A DNA stretch of 64,000 bases from Bradyrhizobium xenonodulans. Its GTDB lineage: Bacteria; Pseudomonadota; Alphaproteobacteria; Rhizobiales; Xanthobacteraceae. The stretch is taken from assembly GCF_027594865.1 (NCBI RefSeq), contig NZ_CP089391.1, positions 6,168,501-6,232,500 on the forward strand, written 5' to 3'. The notes below the pieces were generated by a model. The model was not told the origin of the DNA. It was given only the letters and a program-made list of their open reading frames with translations, and did not search any database. Below, piece after piece: positions 1 through 8,393 of this stretch; positions within the stretch are counted from its first letter, which is position 1, and each line of letters begins with the position of its first letter. Made by a program: the position numbers and the translations under genes.

Positions 1-203
1 ATTCTGCAGGTGGCAAGGCCGAAGAACACCGCACCGATATAGCAGGCGGCGACCTCGAACGTGGTGACGTTCTTGCCTTCCTGCCAGCTGAATGCGAACC
101 CCGCGCAGAGCAGCGTCAGCAGCAGACTGCCACCGAAAAACATCAGCAGCCGGGCCCGGGAATAGCCGATCGCAAGATTGGGCAAGTTCTGACTTTCGGA
201 CAT
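1..203 (-). CDS. 5'-partial small membrane protein, STM3941-like
   Basis: The first 67 codons of a gene that runs off the left edge of the window; the ATG is the complement of 201-203. The translation begins MSESQNLPNLAIGYSRARLL and continues into two hydrophobic stretches (about residues 18-35 and 48-64), so an inner-membrane protein is likely. The spacing of the two segments and the surrounding residues resemble the N-terminal half of the STM3941-like gene at 8394-9056 (LL-A-FAF-W, then a second segment ending FFGL/LFGL). I infer membership of the same family, but the diagnostic cytoplasmic half lies outside the window. Function unknown. Confidence 0.55.
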   Translation of the reverse strand, partial: MSESQNLPNLAIGYSRARLLMFFGGSLLLTLLCAGFAFSWQEGKNVTTFEVAACYIGAVFFGLATCR

Positions 204-395
204 TTTTGACTGCCTCCAGCCATTTGCAGCAATCCGGGGGTTTATCCGCGCTCCTCCGGCAAGGATTAAGCCTGGAACCTTGCGTGGGGCTGCCCGCAGG
301 GGTGGTTGAACGCCGGGCGCGCGGCTTGCGACTAACCGCAAGTTGGGCCCCACCATCCCGATGCGGCCCGTCAATGACTGACCGCCGGTGCGATC

Positions 396-1016
396 ATGAA
401 GCTTGCCCTTGTTCTTCCGCTTGTCTTTGCCGCGCTCGTCAGTGCCGCCCACGCGCAGGACGACGTCCATATCCGCGCAGCCACCACGGCCGAGGCCGGG
501 GCCTTCAGCGAGCGGGTGTTCGCCGGTCCGCCCGGCAGGAAGCTCTATGCCTGCTTCGTCCGCCGTTACGATGCGGATCATCTCGCGCGACATCCGAAGC
601 AGAAAGTCGCTTCGATGAAGCTGCTGATGTCGGCCGAATACGATAACGAGGTCAGGGACCTCCGCTATTCCTTCCGTCTGGGCTTCAAATACCGCCACCG
701 CTCCGGCGATTTCGACTCCAGCGGGTCGTGCAGCCACGCCGTGTTCGAAGACAGCGGCAACGAGGTTCGTTTCGGCTGCGGCGTCGATTGCGAGGGCGGC
801 GGCATCGGCGTTGCGCTGTCCCGGCACGACAAGTCGGCCATCGTGCGGCTGGCGCGAGTCCGGGTCTGGCAGAACAACAAGCCGGACGACGATGCCGAGC
901 AGTCGCTGGTCGCCGGCGCCGACGACGGGATCTTCCGTCTCGACCGCACCGACAACCGCGAATGCGCTTCGCTGGTGACCGACCGCAAGGAACTCGCCGC
1001 GCTGCGCCACAAATGA
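396..1016 (+). CDS. Secreted protein of unknown function
   Basis: A 206-residue protein with a clear Sec signal peptide: K2, a hydrophobic core LALVLPLVFAALVSA, and a probable cleavage after AHA near residue 20. The mature part is rich in charged residues and has five cysteines (ACFV, SGSC, FGCGVDC and ECAS contexts), which suggests disulfide bonding in the periplasm. I do not recognise a named domain. It is followed 42 bases later by another exported protein in the same direction, so the two may be co-transcribed. The start is chosen because it places the signal peptide at the N-terminus; an overlapping ORF beginning upstream in another frame has no coding character. Confidence 0.75.
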   Translation: MKLALVLPLVFAALVSAAHAQDDVHIRAATTAEAGAFSERVFAGPPGRKLYACFVRRYDADHLARHPKQKVASMKLLMSAEYDNEVRDLRYSFRLGFKYRHRSGDFDSSGSCSHAVFEDSGNEVRFGCGVDCEGGGIGVALSRHDKSAIVRLARVRVWQNNKPDDDAEQSLVAGADDGIFRLDRTDNRECASLVTDRKELAALRHK

Positions 1017-1058
1017 TATGCGTCCCTTCGAATTCAGGCTCAGTCGAGGGAGATCGCC

Positions 1059-1508
1059 ATGAACCGCCGGAGCATCTTGTGGAGCGCCGTGTCGGCTTTG
1101 GGCGCGGCGTTCGGCGCCTCGCGTGCACAGGCCGCCACTGAAGCCGGCACGGGCAGCAAGCTCAAGGTGGTCTATCACCTCAGCGACGCCGAGAAGGTCA
1201 ACTTCGTGCTCGGCAACATCCAGAACCATATCGACGGTGTCGGCGGGCCCGAGCACGTGACGGTCGCATTGGTGATCCACGGGCCGGCGCTGAAGGCTTT
1301 TCACCGGGCGCAGGCCAACCCTGACGTCAGCAAGCGCCTCAGCGATTTCTCCAAGGACGGCGTCGAGCTTGCCGCGTGCGGCAACACGATGAAGGCGCAG
1401 AACGTCACGCTCACGGATTTGCTGCCAGGCTTCGTCAGTGCGGAAAACGGCGGCGTGGTGCGCATCGCCGAGCTTCAGTCGCAGGGGTATCTGTATCTGC
1501 GGCCTTAG
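1059..1508 (+). CDS. Exported DsrE-family-like protein
   Basis: A 149-residue protein. Residues 1-25 form a signal sequence with a twin-arginine start (MNRRSILW...) and an AQA cleavage site, so Tat or Sec export is likely. The remainder has the DsrE/DsrF-like fold pattern: a beta strand (KVVYHLSD), a helix around FVLGNIQNHID, a strand VTVALVIHG, and the segment GVELAACGNTMKA carrying the single conserved-position cysteine. Cytoplasmic DsrE proteins carry sulfur as persulfides on that cysteine; what the exported homologues do is not established. A ribosome-binding site GGGAGA lies about 7 bases before the ATG. Confidence 0.75.
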   Translation: MNRRSILWSAVSALGAAFGASRAQAATEAGTGSKLKVVYHLSDAEKVNFVLGNIQNHIDGVGGPEHVTVALVIHGPALKAFHRAQANPDVSKRLSDFSKDGVELAACGNTMKAQNVTLTDLLPGFVSAENGGVVRIAELQSQGYLYLRP

Positions 1509-1561
1509 GGTTGCGCGCCGGCGCCGCGGCATTCTCCACAATGACGATGGAGAGAGCGCAC

Positions 1562-1615
1562 TTGACTTACCCATAACTCTACGGTTATGAGTTTTCCATA
1601 ACCTACGAGTTATGG
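1562..1615 (+). promoter_or_regulatory. Promoter with two tandem palindromic operators for the ArsR-type gene
   Basis: Two copies of the inverted repeat CATAAC-N6-GTTATG lie at 1572-1589 and 1597-1614, with centres 25 bp apart, ending 8 bp before the arsR-type start codon. The second copy extends to 7-bp arms. A plausible -35 (TTGACT, 1562-1567) and -10 (TTATGA, 1585-1590) with 17-bp spacing overlap the first palindrome. This is the expected architecture for autorepression by the winged-helix regulator encoded just downstream. That this regulator binds here is inference from position and symmetry. Confidence 0.7.
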
Positions 1616-1622
1616 ATTTCGC

Positions 1623-1946
1623 ATGTCCGCCGCGCACGACCTCCTGTTCAGGACGCTCGCCGACCCGACCCGGCGGGCGCTCTTCGAGCGGCTGTGCCGC
1701 GAGGGCGAGCAGACGGTGGGGGCACTGACGGTGCGATCGGGCGTTTCCCAGCCGGCGGTCTCGAAGCATCTCGGCGCGCTGAAGCAGGCCGGCCTCGTGC
1801 GCGACCGCCATGAGGGACGCCAGACCCATTACAGCGCGCAGCCCGGTGCGCTCGATCCGCTGATCGACTGGACCAGCCAGATGGCCTCCTTCTGGCAGAA
1901 CCGGCTCGATGCGCTCGATGATCTGCTGAAGAGGATGGACCAATGA
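1623..1946 (+). CDS. ArsR-family winged-helix transcriptional repressor
   Basis: A 107-residue protein matching the ArsR/SmtB fold along its whole length. It begins DLLFRTLADPTRRALFERL, followed by the helix-turn-helix TVGALTVRSGVSQPAVSKHL at about residues 31-50 and a beta-wing GLVRDRHEGRQTHYS. No cysteine-rich metal site is visible, so it belongs with the non-metal members that regulate an adjacent AHSA1 gene. Its stop overlaps the next gene's start (ATGA), which indicates translational coupling. Paired palindromes immediately upstream are its probable operators. Confidence 0.9.
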   Translation: MSAAHDLLFRTLADPTRRALFERLCREGEQTVGALTVRSGVSQPAVSKHLGALKQAGLVRDRHEGRQTHYSAQPGALDPLIDWTSQMASFWQNRLDALDDLLKRMDQ

Positions 1947-2374
1947 ACGAGACCTCAAGCGAGACGCGCTCCGTCATCGTCGAACGCGAATTTGCGTTTC
2001 CGGCCGAGCGGATCTGGCGCGCGCTGACGCAGCCGCATCTGATCGAGGAATGGCTGATGAAGAACGATTTCAAGCCTGATGTCGGTCACCGCTTCAACCT
2101 GCGCGGCGAATGGGGCGGCGTGCTGGACTGCGAGGTGCTCACCATCGAGCCGCAGAAGACGCTCGCCTACACCTGGAATTTCTCGCACGAGGAAGCGGCG
2201 TTCGATCTCAAGAGCGTCGTCACGTTCACGCTGACGCCGACGGGTGCAGGCACGCATTTGCGCGTCGAGCAGGCGGGCTTCAGCCCGACGCAGAAGCAGG
2301 CTTTTGGCGGCGCGCATGCCGGCTGGAAGCAGTTCCTGGCAAAACTGGACGAGGTGCTGGCGCGGGCAGGCTAG
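1943..2374 (+). CDS. SRPBCC / AHSA1-domain protein
   Basis: A 143-residue protein of the START-like SRPBCC superfamily, AHSA1 (activator of Hsp90 ATPase homologue) type. It opens with VEREFAFPAERIWRALTQPHLI, followed by EEWLMKNDFKPDVGHRF, a central strand region GVLDCEVLTIEPQKTLAYTW and the C-terminal helix AFGGAHAGWKQFLAKLDEVL. Such proteins have a deep hydrophobic ligand cavity; the ligand is unknown. It overlaps the ArsR-type gene by four bases, a very common pairing in which the repressor controls the SRPBCC protein. Full length for the family. Confidence 0.9.
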   Translation: MNETSSETRSVIVEREFAFPAERIWRALTQPHLIEEWLMKNDFKPDVGHRFNLRGEWGGVLDCEVLTIEPQKTLAYTWNFSHEEAAFDLKSVVTFTLTPTGAGTHLRVEQAGFSPTQKQAFGGAHAGWKQFLAKLDEVLARAG

Positions 2375-2415
2375 CTCCGCCGGCGTTCATTCGATCGTAT
2401 CAAGAGGAGGTTTCA

Positions 2416-2640
2416 TTGACCGGCAATATGTGGGTTCGGCAGATCCATCGTTGGCTGTCGATCGCTTTTACCCTTGCCGTCATCGCCAACATCGTCGCGA
2501 TGACAATGCAGGTCGAAGCCAATTGGATTGGCTTCCTCGCGCTCGTGCCGCTGATCCCGTTACTCGCGACGGGGCTCTATTTGTTCGCGCTGCCCCATAT
2601 CGGCCAGAGCGACGGCGTCCGGCGCGAGGCGCAATCATGA
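2416..2640 (+). CDS. Small two-helix membrane protein
   Basis: A protein of about 74 residues with two hydrophobic segments (around IAFTLAVIANIVAMTM and IGFLALVPLIPLLATGLYLF). I place the start at a TTG (2416) because a strong AGGAGG (2405-2410) sits five bases before it; an in-frame ATG at 2428 is the alternative and would be 17 bases from that site. The stop overlaps the next start (ATGA at 2637-2640), so it is translationally coupled to the DUF1801 gene. Probably the third gene of the ArsR-AHSA1 transcription unit. Function unknown. Confidence 0.7.
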   Translation: MTGNMWVRQIHRWLSIAFTLAVIANIVAMTMQVEANWIGFLALVPLIPLLATGLYLFALPHIGQSDGVRREAQS

Positions 2641-3077
2641 AGAAGGCTACGACCGCGAAGAGGGCCGGCGCGACGAAAGCGGACGGCATTTCGCCCTCCA
2701 GGATGATCGACGGCAGGATCAAGGAGCTCGGCGACTGGCGCGGCGAGATGCTGGGGCGGATCCGCGGCCTGATCAAGCAGGCCGATCCTGATGTCGTCGA
2801 GGAATGGAAATGGCGCGGCGTTCCCGTCTGGGAGCATGACGGCATCATCTGCACCGGCGAGACCTACAAGGACGTGGTGAAGATGACCTTTGCCAAGGGC
2901 GCGGCGCTGGATGATCCTTCCGGCCTGTTCAATTCGAGCCTCGACGGCAACGTCCGGCGCGCGATCGACATTCGCGAAGGCGAGACAATCAACGAGAAGG
3001 CGTTGAAGGCGCTGATCCGCGCGGCGGTGGAGCTGAATGCGTCGAAGAAGAAGCCGGCCAAGAAGCGATCGGCCTAG
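2637..3077 (+). CDS. DUF1801 (YdhG-like) protein
   Basis: A 146-residue protein. After a lysine-rich N-terminus, residues 20-130 match the DUF1801 family: a helix ending MLGRIRGLIKQADPDVVEEW, then KWRGVPVWEHDGIICTGETY, the strand DVVKMTFAKGA, and NVRRAIDIREGETINEKAL. DUF1801 proteins are small cytoplasmic proteins related to the iron-chaperone/frataxin-like fold, with no settled function. They are often encoded next to AHSA1 and ArsR genes, as here. The C-terminus is a basic tail (KKKPAKKRSA), which could bind nucleic acid, though that is speculative. Confidence 0.85.
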   Translation: MKKATTAKRAGATKADGISPSRMIDGRIKELGDWRGEMLGRIRGLIKQADPDVVEEWKWRGVPVWEHDGIICTGETYKDVVKMTFAKGAALDDPSGLFNSSLDGNVRRAIDIREGETINEKALKALIRAAVELNASKKKPAKKRSA

Positions 3078-3124
3078 AGCACCGCGGGTTCATGTCGATC
3101 GCGCTAGTCGCCGCGGGCTCGCTT

Positions 3125-3244
3125 CGACCTCTCCCGCTTGCGGGAGAGGTCGGCGCGCAGCGCCGGGTGAGGGTTCTCTCCTCTGGGGGACCCCCACTGT
3201 GGAGACACCCCTCTCCCCAGCCCTCCCCCGCAAGCGGGGGAGGG
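3125..3244. repeat. Pair of palindromic repeats between convergent genes
   Basis: Two near-perfect hairpins: 13-bp arms CGACCTCTCCCGC / GCGGGAGAGGTCG with a 2-base loop (3125-3152), and 11-bp arms CCCTCCCCCGC / GCGGGGGAGGG with a 2-base loop (3221-3244). The two are related (CTCCCGC core) and lie between the ends of the DUF1801 gene (plus) and spoVR (minus). They look like a dispersed REP-type element that may also act as a bidirectional transcription block. There is no T-run, so a classical intrinsic terminator is not demonstrated. Confidence 0.75.
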
Positions 3245-3309
3245 AGCGCACCTTCGTCGGAGCGCTGGCTGAGCCTCACCCGATTAGGCGTCAAGGATCG
3301 CCAGCCGCC

Positions 3310-4845
3310 TCAGGCGGCCACCGGGATCGGGCGCGGGCTCACGACGTATTCGCGCAGAACCTTGTCGTTGGCATCGACCTCGATCAGCGCGACGTCGTAG
3401 GTCCAGAGATCGGCGAGATGCTGGAGCACACGCTTGGCGTCGGTCTCGTTGAGCTGCGATCCCTTGATGACGTGGTGATGCAGGATCAGCCGGCGGTCGC
3501 CGGAGAGGTCGACGTCGACCACCTCGATATTGGCGTCGATGTAGCCGACATCGTGCTGCCGCGCCAGCTCGCGGCGGACGCGACGGAAGCCGCGTTCGTC
3601 ATGGATCGCATCGACCCGGATGCCGGCGCGCTCCTCGGGATCGTCGTGCAGATGGAACATGCGGAGTTGCCGCATCAGCTTCGGGCTCAGGAACTGGGCG
3701 ATGAAACTTTCGTCGCGGTAATTGGCCCAGACGTCGCGCAGGACGCCCATCACGTCGTTCTTGCCCGCGATATCCGGGAACCACTCGCGGTCCTCGTCTT
3801 CCGGCCGGGTGACGATGCGCTCGATGTCCTGCATCATGGCGAAGCCGAGCGCATAGGGATTGAAGCCGGAGAAGCGCTGATCGTCGAATTCAGGCTGGAA
3901 CACCACGTTGGTGTGCGATCCCAGGAATTCGAGGAAGTTGCCGTCGGTGATGCGGCCCTGCTCATGCAGCTTGGTCATGATGCGATAGTGGACGTAGGTC
4001 GCCGTCCCCTCGTTCATCACCTTGGTCTGGCTCTGCGGATAGAAATATTGCGCGATGTGGCGGACGATGCGCAGGAGCTCGCGCTGCCAGGGCGCCAGCC
4101 GCGGCGCGCTCTTCTCCAGGAAATAGAGCAGGTTTTCCTGCGGCAGGCCGAGCAGCTTGCGGCGGCGCTCGAGGCTGAGCGCGGACTTGCTCTTGGCGGC
4201 GCCCTTGGGGACGGTGCGCCAGAGATCGTTGAAGACCTCCTCCTCGTGCTGGCGGCGGCGCCCTGCCCGCTTCTCCTCGGCGCGCAGGTCGAGCTTCTTC
4301 TTGCCGGGATAGCGGTCGATGCCGTGCGACATCAGCGCATGCGCGGCGTCGAGCGTGCGCTCGACCTCGGTGCGGCCGTAGCGCTCCTCGCATTGCATCA
4401 CGTAGGTCTTGGCGAAGTCGAGATAATCCAGAATGCCCTCGGCATCGGTCCACTGCTTGAATAGATAGTTGTTCTTGAAGAAGTGGTTGTGGCCGAAGGC
4501 GGCGTGCGCGATCACCAGCGTCTGCATCGTCGCCGTGTTCTCCTCCATCAGATAGGAGATGCAGGGCGAGGAGTTGATCACGATCTCATAGGCGAGCCCC
4601 ATCAGGCCCTTGCGGTAGGAGGCTTCGTGGTAGGCGAACTGCTTGCCGAAGGACCAGTGCTTGTAGAACAGCGGCATGCCGACCGACGAATAGGCATCCA
4701 GCATCTGCTCGGCGGTGATGACCTCGATCTGGTTCGGATAGACGTCGAGCCCGAGATCGTTCTTCGCCACCGCCTCGCAGGCATCGGTGATGCGCTGCAA
4801 GGTGTGAAAATCCCAATCCGCGCCTTCGAACAATCTTTCCGTCAT
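3310..4845 (-). CDS. SpoVR family protein (YcgB-like)
   Basis: A 511-residue protein homologous over its length to the SpoVR/YcgB family. Markers include FEGADWDFHTLQRI near the N-terminus, GLDVYPNQIEVITAEQMLDA, YEIVINSSPCISYLMEEN, FGHNHFFKNNYLF, and a central NEGTATYVHYRIMTKLHEQG. The biochemical activity is unknown; in Bacillus SpoVR affects spore cortex, while in non-spore-formers the gene accompanies yeaG and yeaH. Here it is the last gene of that trio and overlaps the YeaH-like gene by four bases, so it is translationally coupled and likely expressed with PrkA under stress or starvation. Confidence 0.92.
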   Translation of the reverse strand: MTERLFEGADWDFHTLQRITDACEAVAKNDLGLDVYPNQIEVITAEQMLDAYSSVGMPLFYKHWSFGKQFAYHEASYRKGLMGLAYEIVINSSPCISYLMEENTATMQTLVIAHAAFGHNHFFKNNYLFKQWTDAEGILDYLDFAKTYVMQCEERYGRTEVERTLDAAHALMSHGIDRYPGKKKLDLRAEEKRAGRRRQHEEEVFNDLWRTVPKGAAKSKSALSLERRRKLLGLPQENLLYFLEKSAPRLAPWQRELLRIVRHIAQYFYPQSQTKVMNEGTATYVHYRIMTKLHEQGRITDGNFLEFLGSHTNVVFQPEFDDQRFSGFNPYALGFAMMQDIERIVTRPEDEDREWFPDIAGKNDVMGVLRDVWANYRDESFIAQFLSPKLMRQLRMFHLHDDPEERAGIRVDAIHDERGFRRVRRELARQHDVGYIDANIEVVDVDLSGDRRLILHHHVIKGSQLNETDAKRVLQHLADLWTYDVALIEVDANDKVLREYVVSPRPIPVAA

Positions 4846-6125
4846 GGAGCAGCTTTCTCCTGGGCAGTTTCGCGGCGCTGGAACAGGTCGTGGAACACCG
4901 GAAAGATCTCGCTGCGCTCGCTGACCTTGCGCATCGAGAGCGGTGCGCCGCTGTTGCGCAGGCGCTCATAGAGGGTCCAGAGCGAGGAATCGGAGAGATC
5001 GAAGGCGCTGCCGCCGGACTCGCCAACCTCGAGATAGGCAAAGAACTGACAGACCGGCAAGATCTTGTCGGTCAGCAGCAGGCCCGTGAGCTCGCCGTCG
5101 GAATAGGAATTGTCGCCGTCGGAGGCCTGGGCTGCGTAGATATTCCAGTCCGATGGATTGAAGCGCTCGCGCACGATCTCGTGCATCGCCTGGAGCGCGC
5201 TGGAGACCAGCGTGCCGCCGGAGGCCGGGCCGTAGAAGAAGGTCTGCTCGTCCACTTCCTCGGCGCGGTCGGTGTGGCGGATGAAGACGATCTCGACATG
5301 CTTGTAGCGGCGCTTCAGGAACACGTAGAGCAGCATGTAGAATCGCTTGGCGAGATCCTTCATGTGCTCGGACATCGAGCCCGAGACGTCCATCAGACAG
5401 AACATCACCGCCTGCGCGACCGGCCGCGGCACCTTCTCGTAGCGGCGGTAGCGGATGTCGAGCGGGTCGATGAAGGGAATGCGCTTGGTCTTCGCCTTCA
5501 GCTTTTCGAGCTGGGCGAGCAGCACCACACGCTCGTCCTCGTCCGTGCACGCGGCGATCGCGGCTTCCAGCTCCTCGATCTCCTCCTTGCGGGGACGCTT
5601 GAGCGCGATCCGGCGCGCCAGCGCGAGCCGCACCGTCCGGCTCACCGAGATATTGGCGGGCGAACCTGCCGTGGTGTAGCCGGCGCGCTGGATGCCCTCG
5701 CTCTCGGTCTGCGCGATCTTGCGCTTGGCGAGATCCGGCAGTTCGAGATCGTCGAGGAAGAGATCGACGAACTCGTCGCGGCTGAGCACGAAGCGGAAGG
5801 CGTCTTCGCTGTCGCCTTCGCCGGGACCGGAATCCTTGGCGCTGCCCTGGCCGGAGCGCTGGAGATAGTCGCCCTCGATGAACTTCTTGTTCCCGGGCAG
5901 CACCATGTCGCGCGTTCCGCCTTCGCGGCGGAAACGCGGCTCGTGCATGCCGTCCAGCGGGATCGTGACTTCACCCCCCTCGAGGACGTCCTTGATGTCG
6001 CGTTCCTGCGAGGTCTTCTTGACGGCGCCCTGCACCAGGGATTTGGCCCGACGCAAGAACCGCTGCCGGTTCTCAAGACTCTTGCCGCCTGGATTCAGGC
6101 GCCTGTCAATAATGTGAATGGGCAC
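4842..6125 (-). CDS. YeaH/YhbH family protein (DUF444)
   Basis: A 427-residue protein of the DUF444 family. The N-terminus is basic (IDRRLNPGGKSLENRQRFL, which is typical), and the C-terminal half contains a von Willebrand A-like domain with the metal-site motif DVSGSMSEHMKDLAKRF (around residue 240) and the later segment GGTLVSSALQAMHEI. This family is encoded with the PrkA kinase and SpoVR in many bacteria. In E. coli YeaH works with YeaG in the response to nitrogen starvation; the molecular role is unknown. The gene lies 24 bases downstream of prkA and overlaps spoVR by four bases. Confidence 0.92.
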   Translation of the reverse strand: MPIHIIDRRLNPGGKSLENRQRFLRRAKSLVQGAVKKTSQERDIKDVLEGGEVTIPLDGMHEPRFRREGGTRDMVLPGNKKFIEGDYLQRSGQGSAKDSGPGEGDSEDAFRFVLSRDEFVDLFLDDLELPDLAKRKIAQTESEGIQRAGYTTAGSPANISVSRTVRLALARRIALKRPRKEEIEELEAAIAACTDEDERVVLLAQLEKLKAKTKRIPFIDPLDIRYRRYEKVPRPVAQAVMFCLMDVSGSMSEHMKDLAKRFYMLLYVFLKRRYKHVEIVFIRHTDRAEEVDEQTFFYGPASGGTLVSSALQAMHEIVRERFNPSDWNIYAAQASDGDNSYSDGELTGLLLTDKILPVCQFFAYLEVGESGGSAFDLSDSSLWTLYERLRNSGAPLSMRKVSERSEIFPVFHDLFQRRETAQEKAAP

Positions 6126-6149
6126 TTTACCATTCGCCTCCCATCCGCC

Positions 6150-8093
6150 TCAACCGGCCTGCTTCACGCGCATGTACCATTCGACGAGCCGGCGAACCTG
6201 ACGCTCGGTGTAGCCGCGCTCCACCATGCGTGCGACGAATTCGCCGTGCTTCTTCTCCGTCTCGCCGTCCTTCTTCGACCCGAAGGAGATGACCGGAAGC
6301 AGGTCCTCGACCTGGGAGAATATCCGCTTTTCGATCACGTCGCGAATCTTCTCGTAGGAAATCCAGGTCGGATTCTTGCCGCCGTTCTGGGCCCGCGACC
6401 GTAACGAGAATTTGACCACCTCGTTGCGGAAGTCCTTGGGGTTGGCGATGCCCGCCGGCTTCTCGATTTTCGTCAATTCCTGGTTCAACAATTCGCGATC
6501 GAGCAGTTGGCCGGTGTCGGCGTCCTTGAAGTCCTGGTCCTCGATCCAGGCGTCGGCATAGTCGACGTAACGGTCGAACAGGTTCTGGCCGTAATCCGAG
6601 TAGGATTCCAGATAGGCCTTCTGGATCTCGTTGCCGATGAACTCGGCGTAGCGCGGCGCAAGGTCCGCCTTAATGAATTCGAGGTAGCGCTTCTCGACTT
6701 CCTCGGGCAGCTGCTCGCGGCGGATCGACTGCTCCAGCGCGTACATCAGATGCACGGCGTCGGCGGCGACTTCCTGCGGATCATGGTTGAAGGTCGCGGC
6801 CAGGATCTTGAAGGCGAAGCGGGTGGAGACGCCGTCCATGCCTTCGTCGACGCCGGCGGCGTCGCGATATTCCTGGACGCTGCGCGCCTTCGGATCGGAT
6901 TCCTTCAGGCTTTCGCCGTCGTAAACCCGCATCTTGGCGAACACCGTGGAATTCTCGTGCTTGCGCAGCCGCGACATCACCGAGAACCGCGCCAGCGTCT
7001 CCAGCGTCGAGGGCGCGCACGGCGCGGCCGCGAGCTCGGAGCCCTGGATCAGCTTCTCGTAGATCTTCTGCTCTTCGGTGATCCGCAGGCAGTACGGCAC
7101 CTTGATCACGCAGATGCGGTCGATGAAGGCCTCGTTGTTCTTGTTGGCCTTGAAGCTCGACCACTCCGCTTCGTTGGAATGCGCGAGGATCACGCCCGTG
7201 AACGGGATCGCGCCGATGTTCTCGGTGCCGATGTAGTTGCCTTCCTGCGTCGCGGTCAGCAGCGGATGCAGCATCTTGATCGGCGCCTTGAACATCTCGA
7301 CGAACTCGAGCACGCCCTGGTTGGCGCGGTTGAGGCCGCCGGAATAGCTGTAGGCGTCGGGATCGTTCTGCGCGTAGGTCTCGAGCTTGCGGATGTCGAC
7401 CTTGCCGACCAGCGAGGAGATGTCCTGGTTGTTCTCGTCACCTGGCTCGGTCTTGGAGATCGCGATCTGACGCAGCCGCGACGGCTGGATTTTTGCGACG
7501 CGAAACTGCGAAATATCGCCGCCGAAGGCTTCGAGCCGCTTATAACACCACGGGCTCATCAGGCCGGTGAGGCGGCGGCGCGGAATGCCGTACTTCTCTT
7601 CCAGCATCGGCCCGAGGTGATCGGGATCGAACAGGCTCAGCGGGCTCTCGAACACCGGCGAGAGTTCATCGCCGGCCTTCAGCACGTAGATGGGGTGGAC
7701 TTCCATCAGCGACTTGAGCCGCTCGGCGAGCGAGGATTTGCCGCCGCCGACCGGGCCGAGCAGATAGAGGATCTGCTTGCGTTCTTCGAGACCTTGAGCT
7801 GCGTGGCGGAAGAAGCCGACGATGCGCTCGATGGTCTCTTCCATGCCGTAGAAGCCGGCAAAGGCCGGATAGGTGCGGATCGTGCGGTTCAAAAAAATAC
7901 GGCCAAGGCGGGTATCCTTGGCCGTGTCAATCGTCTGGGGGTCACCGATGGCAGCTAGCAGTCGTTCGGCCGCGTTCGCGTATTTCATGGGATCGCTTCG
8001 ACACGATTCCAGATATTCCGCCATCGACATGTCGTGCTGGCTTCTCGCCTCGAACGACCGAGCGAAAGCGTTGAATAGAGAATCGTTGTACAT
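6150..8093 (-). CDS. prkA: PrkA family serine protein kinase / AAA+ ATPase (YeaG-like)
   Basis: A 647-residue protein. The N-terminal two thirds is an AAA+ ATPase with Walker A GPVGGGKSS at residues 113-121; the C-terminal domain is the PrkA-specific region. Homologues are described as serine kinases and, in some reports, ATP-dependent proteases. E. coli YeaG promotes survival under nutrient stress. It is the first gene of a three-gene operon with YeaH and SpoVR. The ATG at 8093 follows the ribosome-binding site GAGAGGG. A general-stress-type promoter is predicted about 35 bases upstream. Full length, with no disruption seen. Confidence 0.95.
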   Translation of the reverse strand: MYNDSLFNAFARSFEARSQHDMSMAEYLESCRSDPMKYANAAERLLAAIGDPQTIDTAKDTRLGRIFLNRTIRTYPAFAGFYGMEETIERIVGFFRHAAQGLEERKQILYLLGPVGGGKSSLAERLKSLMEVHPIYVLKAGDELSPVFESPLSLFDPDHLGPMLEEKYGIPRRRLTGLMSPWCYKRLEAFGGDISQFRVAKIQPSRLRQIAISKTEPGDENNQDISSLVGKVDIRKLETYAQNDPDAYSYSGGLNRANQGVLEFVEMFKAPIKMLHPLLTATQEGNYIGTENIGAIPFTGVILAHSNEAEWSSFKANKNNEAFIDRICVIKVPYCLRITEEQKIYEKLIQGSELAAAPCAPSTLETLARFSVMSRLRKHENSTVFAKMRVYDGESLKESDPKARSVQEYRDAAGVDEGMDGVSTRFAFKILAATFNHDPQEVAADAVHLMYALEQSIRREQLPEEVEKRYLEFIKADLAPRYAEFIGNEIQKAYLESYSDYGQNLFDRYVDYADAWIEDQDFKDADTGQLLDRELLNQELTKIEKPAGIANPKDFRNEVVKFSLRSRAQNGGKNPTWISYEKIRDVIEKRIFSQVEDLLPVISFGSKKDGETEKKHGEFVARMVERGYTERQVRRLVEWYMRVKQAG

Positions 8094-8127
8094 GATCCCT
8101 CTCCGCGTGAGTTCCGCTACAAGCTGA

Positions 8128-8153
8128 AACGAAAGCAGTTACTGGACCGTTCC
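8128..8153 (-). promoter_or_regulatory. Candidate EcfG-type general stress promoter of the prkA operon
   Basis: On the minus strand GGAAC (complement 8149-8153) is followed after exactly 17 bases by CGTT (complement 8128-8131). This matches the consensus GGAAC-N16/17-CGTT of the alphaproteobacterial general-stress sigma factor EcfG/RpoE2. Transcription would begin roughly at 8120, giving a leader of about 25 bases before the prkA ATG. The enterobacterial counterpart of this operon is under the stationary-phase sigma factor, so stress control makes biological sense. The call rests on the motif and its position only. The rest of 8094-8393 holds no gene I can support, only a perfect 6-bp hairpin at 8341-8358 downstream of the STM3941-like gene. 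Confidence 0.65.
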
Positions 8154-8393
8154 TCAGGCCGCTTCTCGAATCAGCGTGAGCACATGCCGATCATTGGACA
8201 CCCTGGTGCCGACGCGACGCAACGCACAAGGTAGGCACTCGGTGAATTACGAACAGGCACTTGCCTGTAATTTGTGCGAATCTCTATCTATCTTCGCTCA
8301 TTTCCAGAATTTGTCACTCGCTCGCCACATCCGGGCAATACCGGGGATTCCTCCCCGGGCACCGCAACATAAGGCGATCTGCGCGCGGCGATC

